From assembly GCA_013042695.1 (NCBI GenBank), contig JABDPQ010000553.1, positions 1 to 12,801 of the forward strand: DNA of 12,801 bases, read 5' to 3'. A program made the translations under genes and the position numbers. The notes beneath the pieces are model-generated. The model worked only from the letters and a program-made list of their open reading frames with translations, was not told the DNA's origin and made no database searches. The DNA comes from Desulfobacterales bacterium (lineage in GTDB: Bacteria > Desulfobacterota > Desulfobulbia > Desulfobulbales > Desulfocapsaceae). Positions 1 through 6,963 of this stretch are shown here, piece after piece (position 1 is the stretch's first letter; every line of letters begins with the position of its first letter).

Positions 1-359
1 GCTCAAGAGTCGAGGGAATAAGCAGGATGACGATTACCCTTCGCGAAGACAATATTGCCAAGGTCACTCAAGTGATAAAGCAGTTGGAAAAGTTCACCGA
101 GGTGATTTCGGTCAAAGAGTTGGATACGGATAAAAGCTATTGGCGCGAGGCGGCAATCGTCAAACTCGAGGTTGATTCTGATCATCTGCATAAGTTTAAT
201 GGACGCTATAATTTTGAAGTACTTGAGCAAAAAAGCGAGGATATTCAAATTATTCAGGTAGCTGGTTCGACAAAACAGATTGATACCTTTCTCGATGAAG
301 TCGGACGCGAACATATCATTGAGATTGCCCGCACAGGGGTGACGGCCATGGAAAAATAG
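1..359 (+). CDS. ilvN: Acetolactate synthase small subunit, C-terminal part (5' truncated by window)
   Basis: This is the regulatory subunit of acetohydroxyacid synthase, which with the catalytic IlvB subunit makes acetolactate or acetohydroxybutyrate in branched-chain amino acid synthesis; the small subunit binds valine and gives feedback inhibition. The reading frame is open from the first bases and reads SRVEGISRMTITL, which matches the end of the ACT-domain region of IlvN/IlvH, so the ATG at 27 is an internal Met and not the start. About 45-50 N-terminal residues should lie outside the window. The rest follows the family pattern: a second half of the ACT domain (KQLEKFTEVISVKELD), then the C-terminal domain ending in IIEIARTGVTAMEK, close to the usual EvvRTG.vAM ending. 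The frame stops at TAG 357-359. No ilvC or leuA follows within the window. The family call is confident; IlvN versus IlvH naming is only convention. Confidence 0.9.
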   Translation, partial: SRVEGISRMTITLREDNIAKVTQVIKQLEKFTEVISVKELDTDKSYWREAAIVKLEVDSDHLHKFNGRYNFEVLEQKSEDIQIIQVAGSTKQIDTFLDEVGREHIIEIARTGVTAMEK

Positions 360-1074
360 TTTTAATTCGATGAATTACACATGGAAGATCCGACAATATT
401 GAGATGAATGAGGGAATTAAGAAACTTACTGTTTCGCGCAAGGATTAAGCGGCCAGCGACCTATCACTTGCGCTGGGTCTAAATATATACTTCTGGAGGG
501 TCGTTACAACAAGAACCCCAAGAGGAGGATTCTTTGAGTTAATATGGAGAAATCTATACCCGACCTGACAAGTATTGCACCGAAGTCCTATTTTTAATTG
601 ACAGCTATAAATGCTCACATCTCTTCTGAGATGTTCAATCTTTTGATACAACATTCGCAGGAAAAATATATTATTTTTGATTGCCTCCCCTCGATGACCT
701 TGCCACTGCCAAACCTAAATGACTCATTTTTATTCAAAAGGAAGAAAAATATCCCTCATTTGGTGTTCGCGATACAACCATGGTAAATTCCCATTAGGTT
801 TAGACTGCAATCAATAATCATATTTTTTTGTCCGGTGTATTTCTTGAGTATTCCATATACCTCATTCGTGGCATATAGTTACTAAATATCACATATGTGC
901 CATATTTCGCATCCAGTACATTTCATGTCCCGATTGGTCAAATCCAATATTAAGAGTATCTACAGGCAGTTATTTGGCGGTAGGTTTTTACGTTAGAAAT
1001 GGCTCAATTCTTGAATTAATCTTAAATGAGCAGACAATTATTCTATGCGTAATTTTTAAAAAAGGGGACACTAA
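360..1074. other. 715-base intergenic region, no convincing gene
   Basis: AT-rich stretch between the acetolactate synthase gene and the DUF1254 gene. Reading frames here are short, lack good ribosome binding sites at sensible distances, or begin at TTG, and their translations resemble no family I know. An AT-only hairpin at 363-377 (TAATTC-gat-GAATTA) directly after the ilvN stop is too weak to call a terminator. An AGGAGG at about 521-526 is followed only by TTG-AGT-TAA, so it starts nothing. The last 75 bases may hold the promoter of the downstream gene. Confidence 0.6.
1000..1015 (+). promoter_or_regulatory. Candidate sigma-54 (-24/-12) promoter upstream of the DUF1254 gene
   Basis: The bases TGGCTC-N5-TTGAA resemble the RpoN consensus TGGCAC-N5-TTGCA with correct spacing. 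The -24 GG is present, but the -12 GC is GA, which normally weakens such promoters. It would start transcription near 1026 and leave a leader of about 50 bases before the ATG at 1075. No enhancer-binding-protein site was identified. Weak call. Confidence 0.25.
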
Positions 1075-2577
1075 ATGAATAAAAAACTGATAACCCTAAT
1101 TATCACGGCACTTTTATTTGCCGTTGGGCAGGCATTTGCCCAGAACGACACATTCTCTAACGAGGTTGACACCCATATCGGTAAGCTGACCTTTGACCAT
1201 GGTATCCCGACTGAGGAGACCTCGGATAAGCTCTATTACGAGCTGGATTATCACCGAGCGGTACAAGTCTATCTATGGTCACTGCCCATTGTAGGGCAGG
1301 CCCAGTGGCGGCAGTCGTATCTTGATCTCTATGACATGAAACCAAATCAGATGGTCTATTTGACCCAGTTCAACGACCGCTCACTCATACTCACAGCCAA
1401 CGAATCGACCCCATACTTGATCGGTTGGACCAATCTCAAAGACCAGGCAGCTGTTCTTGAAGTTCCACCTGCCGCAGTGATTGGTTTGGGTATCGACTTC
1501 TGGCAGCGTGGTCTGGCGGATTTTGGCATGTTCGGCCCATTCTCTGGCAACGGAGGCACGTGGGTGCTCTCCGGTCCTGATACTCCTAAGTCCGAAATCC
1601 CTTATATTGAAGGTGCCAAGTATATTAAGTCCGAAACCAATAACTTCTGGTTCCTGTTTCGGCTCACTATGCCTGCGGAAGAACGAGACCAGGTCATAAG
1701 CCAAATAAAAATGTACTACAGCGGCGAAACGCCCAAAGCCGTTAGCGTAATCCCGGCTGACAACAAGCCTGGACGTAATTATCAGCCACGTGGTATGAAA
1801 TACTGGGAGATGCTGCATGCCATCTTGCAGGAAGAGCCTGTCGAAGAACGTGATCGATTCTTCATGTATTTCCTCAAGGAAATGGGCATAGAGAAAGGTA
1901 AGCCCTTTAAGCCGACTGATCGCCAGAAAGAGATTATGGCCGATGCTGTGGTCGTTGGTGAAGCGATGGCCAAGAACATGGTGTTCCGCGAGCGTCTACC
2001 GGGCGTACTTCGCGACGACGGCTGGCGTCTTATCCTTGGCCGTGTCGAGGGAACAGAACCCGGTGATGCCATGGAAAATACTCAGCGCACGGATCATTAT
2101 GACCGGTTTGATCCGCGTGCTCGCTATACCTACGAAGCCTGTACCACATCTGAACGAATGTCTTTCCCCAAGCCTGGTTTTGGCATGGGTTACGGCGGTA
2201 TGTTTCTTGACACCAAGGGTCGTGCTCTTGCTGGCGAGCGTTCCTACGTAATCAACGTCCCTGCGAATCCACCGGTCAAACTGTTCTGGGCTGTCACCGT
2301 TTATGATGTAGATACCCGCGGATTGATTACAAGCGACCAACAGCGTGCGGAACGAGGTTCCGTGCATAAAGAGGTTAAGACCAACCCAGATGGTACCACA
2401 CCAGTGTTCATTGGCCCAACGGCTCCCAAGGGCTGGGAAGACAACTGGATCAAGTCGGTGCCCGGCCGCGCCTGGTTCCCTTACTTCCGCTTCTATGGGC
2501 CGACTGGACCTTTCTTTGACCAAAGTTGGAAGCTTCCGCCGATTGAAGAAATCGATTATGCAAAAATTGGGGAGTAG
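1075..2577 (+). CDS. Secreted DUF1254/DUF1214 domain protein
   Basis: The 500-residue protein begins with a clear Sec signal peptide (MNKKLITLI..., cleavage probably after AFA at residue 22), so it should act in the periplasm. A DUF1254 region follows at about residues 55-190, including NDRSLILTANESTPYLIGW and a VLEVPPAA strand. DUF1214 occupies roughly residues 385-495, with VKLFWAVTVYDVDTRGLI, the W-x-PYFRFYGPTGPFFDQSWK segment and a closing Pro-rich stretch. This order and length are usual for the family. No enzymatic activity is established for these domains to my knowledge, so I assign none. The start is supported by AGGGG seven bases before the ATG. The gene stands alone, is visibly more GC-rich than its flanks and has 715 and 413 bases of apparently non-coding DNA around it; it could be a separately acquired unit, but that is inference. 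Confidence 0.88.
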   Translation: MNKKLITLIITALLFAVGQAFAQNDTFSNEVDTHIGKLTFDHGIPTEETSDKLYYELDYHRAVQVYLWSLPIVGQAQWRQSYLDLYDMKPNQMVYLTQFNDRSLILTANESTPYLIGWTNLKDQAAVLEVPPAAVIGLGIDFWQRGLADFGMFGPFSGNGGTWVLSGPDTPKSEIPYIEGAKYIKSETNNFWFLFRLTMPAEERDQVISQIKMYYSGETPKAVSVIPADNKPGRNYQPRGMKYWEMLHAILQEEPVEERDRFFMYFLKEMGIEKGKPFKPTDRQKEIMADAVVVGEAMAKNMVFRERLPGVLRDDGWRLILGRVEGTEPGDAMENTQRTDHYDRFDPRARYTYEACTTSERMSFPKPGFGMGYGGMFLDTKGRALAGERSYVINVPANPPVKLFWAVTVYDVDTRGLITSDQQRAERGSVHKEVKTNPDGTTPVFIGPTAPKGWEDNWIKSVPGRAWFPYFRFYGPTGPFFDQSWKLPPIEEIDYAKIGE

Positions 2578-2990
2578 ATGGTTGGGTTCTTCACTGATTG
2601 AGCATTGTGTGAAGGATGTCAGCTAAAAAACGGTTGCAGCGGATTGTGCGCAATCGCCACCGCTGCGACTGACGCATTAATATTACCAAATCGAAGGTAG
2701 ATATTTTTGACTAATCCTTCAACATAAGGTGCTTCCTATACATATTCGTTTAAAAGGTTGTATGGATGACTGTCAGATTTTGTGAAAATTGATTATCGGA
2801 ATATGTCAGATCGAATCTCGATTTCTACAGTTAATATTAATAAAAAAGCAGCTCAATTGAGTTATCCACTCTGAATACCGAAGATCTTGTACATAGAGGC
2901 TCATGATCTAATGTAGAAATGATTCGCCAATATGTTCGTTAACAATATCATGTCATCAAAATTAACGACATCAATGACAGAGGTCGTCTG
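2578..2990. other. 413-base convergent intergenic region
   Basis: Lies between two genes that point at each other. It holds the hairpin terminator described separately at 2625-2671 and a 7-bp inverted repeat, TCGTTAA/TTAACGA, at 2936-2942 and 2962-2968, just past the stop of the kinase/BON gene. No plausible open reading frame with a ribosome binding site was seen. Confidence 0.6.
2625..2671 (-). terminator. Rho-independent terminator, possibly bidirectional
   Basis: A 10-bp stem pairs 2633-2642 with 2660-2669 (one G-T wobble), enclosing a second short hairpin ATTG-TGCG-CAAT at 2643-2654. Read on the minus strand the stem is followed by CCGTTTTTT (2625-2633), the classical U-tract, so it suits transcripts of the minus-strand kinase/BON gene. 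It also lies 55 bases after the DUF1254 stop and could help end that plus-strand transcript, though without a U-tract. Confidence 0.65.
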
Positions 2991-3803
2991 TTAATATCTC
3001 TTTAATGTTTCCGGCAGTACGTTTAATTGGTTATTAACCTCAGCAATTCCTCTGATGTTAGAAATGGCTTTTTCACATTCTTCTTTTGCTTCTGGGGAGA
3101 TGGCTGAACCTAACAAATTGACAGTACCCTTTTGTACCTCCAGATTCACCACCTCCACCCCGGAAACTTCCAGCAACACTGCTTTCACTTTCTGTGTCAA
3201 CGCAAGATCACGTAATTTTTCAGTCACGTGAAAACTTTTCTTGAACTCGTCAGTTTCAACTGCAGACAATATCATTATAGCGCCACTGCTCATTGTCATT
3301 GTCCGAGTATTTATGACCAGGTCATAAAGATCACTATCGTCCCAGTTGGCATCAAAATAAGTACGGATATATCCGGATGAGTCACGATCACTCTGTCTAA
3401 TGAGCCATTGCGCTTTTTTATTCTCATATCCCATCTGTTCCATGAGTCGTCCTACTCTTGCAGCATACGGTGCAATTACTCTGACGTGTAGGGTTCCAGG
3501 AATATCTTTTAATATTACCTGGGCCCCTCGACCAACAATCACAACATTTTCTTTGGCTGCAAGTTCATAGACAGCAGTCCGAATTAAATGTGCAAATATC
3601 TTTTTCTGCGTGGAAAGGGTTTGCAATAAAGAAGGTTTTTTTTCATCATATTTATCAACATCAGATGCTGAAAATCCATGCTTCGCAAGAATCTCACTTA
3701 TTTGAAATTTTTCAATGAGTTCGTATCCGAGTTTGTCGGCTGCTGACTTGGCTATTTCATCACCAAGGCTTCCTATCTGTCTAGAAATTGAAATAATGGC
3801 CAT
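2991..3803 (-). CDS. Cytidylate-kinase-like protein with C-terminal BON domain
   Basis: Residues 1-190 resemble the cytidylate kinase-like family (Cytidylate_kin2): the opening MAIISISRQIGSLGDEIA is the family's P-loop-type motif (SRQxGSxGxxIA, without the usual Lys), followed by VVIVGRGAQ at 88-95, a HVRVIAP strand at 106-112, and DRDSSGYIRTYFDANWDDSDLYDLVINT at about 139-166 (cited as motif: D..SgYiR...D....YDLviNT). Residues 195-265 form a BON domain (VKAVLLEVSGVEVVNLEV, GTVNLLGSA, IRGIAEVNNQLNV), a fold usually linked to phospholipid or envelope association. No signal peptide is present, so the protein should be cytoplasmic. The start is firm: GGAGGG seven bases upstream of ATG. Substrate is unknown; calling it CMP kinase would be unsafe because true Cmk has a canonical Lys-containing P-loop. 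The terminator at 2625-2671 fits as its 3' end. Confidence 0.87.
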   Translation of the reverse strand: MAIISISRQIGSLGDEIAKSAADKLGYELIEKFQISEILAKHGFSASDVDKYDEKKPSLLQTLSTQKKIFAHLIRTAVYELAAKENVVIVGRGAQVILKDIPGTLHVRVIAPYAARVGRLMEQMGYENKKAQWLIRQSDRDSSGYIRTYFDANWDDSDLYDLVINTRTMTMSSGAIMILSAVETDEFKKSFHVTEKLRDLALTQKVKAVLLEVSGVEVVNLEVQKGTVNLLGSAISPEAKEECEKAISNIRGIAEVNNQLNVLPETLKRY

Positions 3804-4345
3804 CGTTTTGCCCTCCAGCTAAGGTCCTGGAATTTCCTGCAAGTCTTTCATTACAATGGTTAGACATCGCCTAAAATGACGCGAGAACAGTACGGCATTT
3901 CTGGATCTCTATTTGAGGATTTAAAACGCGAAATACGTCGTGCCAATCAACAAAGAAACGTTTGCAATTTTATGACGGTTAGGCCACTGATTTTGCTCGG
4001 CGTACCAAAATCCACAAAGAGAACATAAACATCTTGCCTAACAATAAAATGACACAAAGTGGCAGTTTAAGAATGAAAATAATACTCACAAACCTTGACA
4101 ACACCACAATGTGGCATAAATTGATTCTCGTATACAGACTAACGCTACTCCACAAAGTTCAAGACAGACGACAATTAGGCGATACGTTCCTCACAGGTCG
4201 CAAAATCTAAGACATTAGTCTTTGTCAGTCTAGTGTGGATCGTGCTAGCTGAAATAAACAAGATTGCTATTACTGTAATCGTTACCATGACACATCAGGC
4301 CATATCAACCTTAACGACTGGTCTTGTCATTTTGTGAGGATAGAA
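3804..4345. other. 542-base divergent intergenic region
   Basis: Separates the minus-strand kinase/BON gene from the plus-strand small membrane protein, so promoters of both should be here, but I see no convincing -35/-10 pair. It contains one 50-codon ATG frame listed separately (3876-4028) and small hairpins: CCAC-AAT-GTGG near 4113 and AAGAC-atta-GTCTT at 4209-4222, the latter lacking a T-run. Confidence 0.55.
3876..4028 (+). CDS. Possible 50-residue protein or gene remnant
   Basis: An ATG-to-TAA frame of 50 codons beginning MTREQYGISGSLFEDLK and continuing through a basic helix-like stretch (REIRRANQQRN). The first 30 residues have a natural composition with a predicted amphipathic helix, but there is no Shine-Dalgarno sequence in front of the ATG, and the last 20 residues look like random translation. 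It may be a decayed fragment of a longer gene, or chance. I do not recognise a family. Confidence 0.2.
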   Translation: MTREQYGISGSLFEDLKREIRRANQQRNVCNFMTVRPLILLGVPKSTKRT

Positions 4346-4603
4346 ATGAAGAAGCAAATACGTCAGCCAAATTATGGACCATTAGAATATGAATTTGATT
4401 TCTCCTTCGAATTCAAACTTACTTTTTTTGATTACATCCTTTTAGGTTTCTATGTGGTTTTCGCATTCCCGTTGATGCTATTGGTCAAGCTCGTGCAGTT
4501 AATCTATTTAAAGGCCACAACCATTGGGCAACCCCATAGAAAACCAGCGAAGTTAAAAAGCGCAGATCATGGAGAATATTCTCTGATTTCAAAATTGTTT
4601 TAA
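4346..4603 (+). CDS. Small single-span membrane protein, unknown function
   Basis: An 85-residue protein starting MKKQIRQPNYGPLEYEFDF. An acidic/aromatic N-terminal section is followed by one long hydrophobic stretch at about residues 25-52 (FFDYILLGFYVVFAFPLMLLVKLVQLIYL), long enough for one or two tight membrane spans, then a basic tail (HRKPAKLK) that would sit in the cytoplasm by the positive-inside rule. GAGGAT lies five to eight bases before the ATG at 4346, which I prefer to the GTG at 4334 that overlaps this site. No homologue is recognised. A perfect 12-bp palindrome, GAGAATATTCTC, lies within the last codons. It has no close neighbour on its strand and so is probably transcribed alone. 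Confidence 0.55.
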   Translation: MKKQIRQPNYGPLEYEFDFSFEFKLTFFDYILLGFYVVFAFPLMLLVKLVQLIYLKATTIGQPHRKPAKLKSADHGEYSLISKLF

Positions 4604-4694
4604 GAATTTGTACAGATGCTGAGAAGTATATCTCAGAGAACGGTAGGAATTACTATGTACCGATAACGTCATGAAATTTTATGCTTAGTTGCTT

Positions 4695-4859
4695 TCAAAG
4701 ATAACTTTTCATGAGATAGCTAACGATGTCGCACAAGATACAGCCATTAGATGGTTGTGAAATTAGCGAACCAGCCCATATCACGCTGATCATTATAACA
4801 GGGAGCATACGTGGAGAATGAGCAGTGGGCTGGATAGAATGATTACGATGAAAGATCAT
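4695..4859 (-). CDS. Possible 54-residue protein preceded by a strong Shine-Dalgarno
   Basis: On the minus strand, GGGAGGAGG (4869-4877) stands eight bases before an ATG at 4859, the best ribosome binding site in this part of the window. The frame runs 54 codons to TGA at 4695-4697. The product starts MIFHRNHSIQPTAHSPR and has a hydrophobic segment, MLPVIMISVIWAGSLI, at residues 18-33, then a Cys-containing tail. The amino acid mix (many His, Ser and Cys) looks less natural than a typical gene, so the strong SD may be fortuitous or part of a structured RNA. The SD and the start codon both lie in inverted repeats (see the next entry). Confidence 0.25.
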   Translation of the reverse strand: MIFHRNHSIQPTAHSPRMLPVIMISVIWAGSLISQPSNGCILCDIVSYLMKSYL

Positions 4860-4879
4860 CGTATCGACCTCCTCCCTGT
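4771..4879. repeat. Three inverted repeats, two of them interleaved (possible structured RNA)
   Basis: CCAGCCCA (4771-4778) pairs with TGGGCTGG (4826-4833); ACAGGGAG (4798-4805) pairs with CTCCCTGT (4872-4879); TACGATG (4844-4850) pairs with CATCGTA (4857-4863) around a 6-base loop. All are perfect. The first two pairs interleave, so forming both would be a pseudoknot. On the minus strand the second repeat covers the strong SD and the third covers the ATG of the 54-codon frame, an arrangement that could sequester translation start. Repeats of this length can arise by chance in 110 bases, so this is a lead only. Confidence 0.35.
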
Positions 4880-4987
4880 AGTTATTTACATATTAATGTT
4901 ACTCTTTACCACCAACAACTCAGTTTGAGCCTCATAATACCACTGTGCCCTTTATGAAGCCGGCTTGCCTTTGCTCTGTATCTTTAA

Positions 4988-5191
4988 TTGCCTGCAGGAG
5001 TTCTTCGAGCCGGTATGTATGAGTCCTTATTCTTATGGTGTCAGGAGCTTGAAATACCATCTTTCAGCATTGCGACTGGAAAAAGCAACAAGAGAGTATA
5101 TAATTATAGCGGAGAGAAAAATCCTCTACCGTTTTTGAAGATAGGGAAATCGTTGTACGATTTGCCCGGCATAACAATTCATAATCCCTAG
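4988..5191 (+). CDS. Weak small ORF upstream of the rubredoxin-like gene
   Basis: The frame is open from TTG 4988; a more natural start would be ATG at 5015 giving 58 residues (MYESLFLWCQELEIPSFSIA...). It ends at 5191, 38 bases before the rubredoxin-like gene on the same strand, which is the main reason to list it. A GGAG lies about 14 bases before the ATG, which is too far for an ordinary site. The sequence resembles no family I know and could be chance or the tail of a degraded gene. Confidence 0.22.
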   Translation: MPAGVLRAGMYESLFLWCQELEIPSFSIATGKSNKRVYNYSGEKNPLPFLKIGKSLYDLPGITIHNP

Positions 5192-5229
5192 AAAAGACCT
5201 ATTAATTCAAATAAGTAAATGGTGAAATT

Positions 5230-5424
5230 ATGATTGAAAAACCACAAGCATCTCAAACGGTAAACATGGATCCCTTCTGGAAATGTTTGGAATGTGGAAA
5301 TACCATGCAAGCCCCATCCCCGCCAGAAATATGCCCGAGCTGCAACGAAAAGTGTGCCTTTAAAGATGTCACCTGTTACACCCCTGATTGCGGCGGCCCG
5401 GGAAATATTGACCCGCAGCTTTGA
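5230..5424 (+). CDS. Rubredoxin-like small iron/zinc-binding protein
   Basis: A 64-residue protein with two CxxC knuckles, WKCLECG (Cys19, Cys22) and ICPSCNEKC (Cys35, Cys38), spaced as in rubredoxin-like domains and rubrerythrin tails, where four Cys hold one Fe (or Zn). The spacing of 12 residues between the pairs is short, as in rubrerythrin-type domains rather than classical 53-residue rubredoxin. Three more Cys (42, 49 and 54) sit in a tail reading KDVTCYTPDCGGPGNIDPQL; I recall this ending from other small deltaproteobacterial rubredoxin-like proteins, but cannot verify it here. Likely cytoplasmic and involved in electron transfer or oxidative stress, by family analogy only. Start: ATG with GGTG six bases upstream. 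The neighbour downstream is convergent, 36 bases away, with no obvious terminator between. Confidence 0.82.
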   Translation: MIEKPQASQTVNMDPFWKCLECGNTMQAPSPPEICPSCNEKCAFKDVTCYTPDCGGPGNIDPQL

Positions 5425-5460
5425 TTGGACTGGGGGATAGATAACTATGTACTCGTCAAG

Positions 5461-5760
5461 CTACAACATCCCCTGATGTAGAAGCACAGCGAGCGTAGGA
5501 AATAATACGCCAGCGATTATTCCAAATAGTGCCAAACTCTTTATATAGATATCTCTCTCGTGTTTATTTACGAGTAAAAGGATTCCCGCCAGCAGTGCAA
5601 CTGGCGATGACACGACACTAAAGAGCAACACGGATGTGAAGGCCCACCATCTCGGATCCTGGCAAAACCCGGAATTGAATGAGCTCATGCGGCATATTGA
5701 TTCAAATATAATAAAAACCAAGCTGGCAATACCGGGAGGTATACCCCAGATTGCACTCAT
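5461..5760 (-). CDS. Three-helix membrane protein, unknown function
   Basis: A 99-residue hydrophobic protein (MSAIWGIPPGIASLVFIIF...) with spans at about residues 7-24, 40-65 and 73-95. A polar loop, NSGFCQDPRWWA, joins the first two and KHERDIYIK joins the last two; the latter basic/acidic loop should be cytoplasmic. I choose the ATG at 5760 because AGGAGGAG lies upstream, though at 13-15 bases the spacing is long; an ATG at 5799 adds 13 residues (MVMSSFRRRN...) but has no ribosome binding site. No family recognised. It faces the rubredoxin-like gene tail to tail. Confidence 0.55.
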   Translation of the reverse strand: MSAIWGIPPGIASLVFIIFESICRMSSFNSGFCQDPRWWAFTSVLLFSVVSSPVALLAGILLLVNKHERDIYIKSLALFGIIAGVLFPTLAVLLHQGML

Positions 5761-6007
5761 GTCAGCTAAATTTCTCCTCCTAAATGAACTCATCACCATT
5801 ATATCTCAGTATTATCCAGATCCTGAGACGATAAGGATTTGCCCTTGAGTTGAAAAGAGTAAACCGTTGAATAATTGTCATACGATAGCCTGGATAATTT
5901 CTCTGATGTTACTTTCTGCTCCCAGATTGGAGCTTATTTACTGACAATTTTAGGACCGGCTATTTTTCGGCCAGATACGTTATGCAACACTATCTGTCCG
6001 ATTATTT

Positions 6008-6298
6008 TTATGCTTTACCCCGGGGATATTCGATAGGCGGCCAGGCCTCGTTATCAACTCTTTCAACTGCTGCATGAAACCACGTCCATTCAGTCTCTTT
6101 TGTGACCTGCCAGACAACATGCTTCACCAGCCAGCGCTCAAAAGGAAGATCATAGCGATCATGATAGAGAATTTCATCTCCAATTCTGGGTGGTGTCTGC
6201 ATTGATAACGTTCGCACGAGCTGGTTACCAACATATAATCTTCCCTGAAATCGTTTCTCTTTAAATTTACAACCATTGGTTTGTCGTGACGCTTCCAT
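6008..6298 (-). CDS. Conserved-looking 96-residue protein, unknown function
   Basis: The product starts MEASRQTNGCKFKEKRFQGR and appears to be a small beta-rich cytoplasmic protein: alternating strands RLYVGNQLVRTL, a GDEILYHDRYD turn, WLVKHVVWQVT, TWFHAAVERV, then a Pro-rich end NEAWPPIEYPRGKA. It has no signal peptide or membrane span. The ATG at 6298 is preferred because GGAGGG stands three to five bases upstream, whereas the longer version from 6367 (23 extra residues, MFMRNGGPINLHF...) includes that site in its coding sequence. It lies downstream of the DUF1801 gene on the same strand, but a terminator-like hairpin (6502-6526) separates them, so it is probably an independent unit. No family recognised. 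Confidence 0.6.
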   Translation of the reverse strand: MEASRQTNGCKFKEKRFQGRLYVGNQLVRTLSMQTPPRIGDEILYHDRYDLPFERWLVKHVVWQVTKETEWTWFHAAVERVDNEAWPPIEYPRGKA

Positions 6299-6594
6299 AT
6301 TCCCTCCATTTTTTGCTGGTCCATCTCCAAAGTGAAGATTGATAGGACCCCCATTTCTCATGAACATTGTGTCAATTTTCAGAAACTGATTTCATTGTAT
6401 CAGCTTGCCTTCCGTTCGCTTTGACGAGAAATTTTACACAATGTTCACCAAAGGCCAGCAGATATGATCACATCAATCGTGTCCACTCCCCGAAATATCA
6501 ACAAAAATTCCGTTTGGTGGAAACGGGTCATGTATATGTTTTTAGGCAGCCTTCAGAGAGTTATCCGAAATGCCTGGTTACACCAAAATTGAGC
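6299..6594. other. 296-base gap between two minus-strand genes
   Basis: Holds the hairpin at 6502-6526 that probably ends the DUF1801 transcript and, downstream of it on the minus strand, room for a promoter of the 6008-6298 gene. A plus-strand frame here (6367-6630) overlaps the DUF1801 gene end and is not protein-like. Confidence 0.5.
6502..6526 (-). terminator. Rho-independent terminator after the DUF1801 gene
   Basis: On the minus strand, CCGTTT-CCACC-AAACGG (6510-6526) forms a 6-bp stem with a 5-base loop, extended by nothing, and is followed by AATTTTTGTT. It lies about 70 bases after the stop codon at 6595. The U-tract is only five bases long and begins two bases after the stem. Confidence 0.6.
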
Positions 6595-6930
6595 TTAATG
6601 CCGAAACTCCATGGCACTTTGTATTACTGAATCAAGATCAGTTAAGGGGATTTCATCCCTGTCTCGAAAATTGATGCACCCTCTTCCGGTCTTAATGGTG
6701 CCATGTTTGTCTTTGAACTCAGCTATATGTGCAAATGAACAGGTATACAGGGAAATATAACTTTTCTGATTTGCAAGTGCCACCCACCCCTCGGCAAATT
6801 CATAGGTAGGCATTTTATAGCGCATTGATTCTTTGGCTTTCAGATAGAGGATCTTAATCCGTTTTCTTATAGACTCAAATCGAGATTTTCTAGATTTTGG
6901 AATGTTCGCTAAGTATTCTGTTAATTCCAT
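6595..6930 (-). CDS. DUF1801 (YdhG-like) domain protein
   Basis: Starting from ATG 6930 the product is 111 residues and covers one DUF1801 domain, which is the whole protein in many family members. Visible family features are the opening YLANIPKSRKSRFESIRKRI helix, YKMPTYEF at about residues 38-45 (the hallmark YkMPty), GWVALANQKSYISLYTC, then KTGRGCINFRDRDEIPLTDL near the C-terminus. The fold is iron-chaperone frataxin-like in described members (YdhG), but function is not established here. Neither the ATG at 6930 nor the TTG at 6963 has a clear Shine-Dalgarno; the ATG keeps the start right in front of the domain. Cytoplasmic. It probably forms a single-gene unit ended by the hairpin at 6502-6526. 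Confidence 0.85.
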   Translation of the reverse strand: MELTEYLANIPKSRKSRFESIRKRIKILYLKAKESMRYKMPTYEFAEGWVALANQKSYISLYTCSFAHIAEFKDKHGTIKTGRGCINFRDRDEIPLTDLDSVIQSAMEFRH

Positions 6931-6963
6931 GACGTTATTGTTTTGGGGACCATAACATACCAA

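Larger units (their letters stand above)
4604..5229. other. 626-base low-coding region with several inverted repeats
   Basis: Contains a hairpin CTGAGA-agtata-TCTCAG at 4619-4636 just after the small membrane protein gene, the cluster of interleaved inverted repeats at 4771-4879, a possible minus-strand 54-codon gene (4695-4859), a 10-bp palindrome AAGCCGGCTT near 4959-4968, and a weak 67-codon plus-strand frame (4988-5191). No established gene family is recognisable. Confidence 0.5.

Noticed and set aside
445..786. Minus-strand frame 445-654 and plus-strand frame 598-786 as small genes
   Set aside because: No ribosome binding site at a usable distance, TTG-type starts, and translations with no protein-like pattern; they also overlap each other.
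800..1074. A GEMM-type (cyclic dinucleotide) riboswitch upstream of the DUF1254 gene
   Set aside because: Looked for because of the Hypr-like cyclase; the conserved GEMM core motifs are not present in this leader.
1157..2626. Several long frames on both strands within the DUF1254 gene
   Set aside because: They lie inside a clear, domain-bearing gene and show no domains of their own; shadows of its codon usage.
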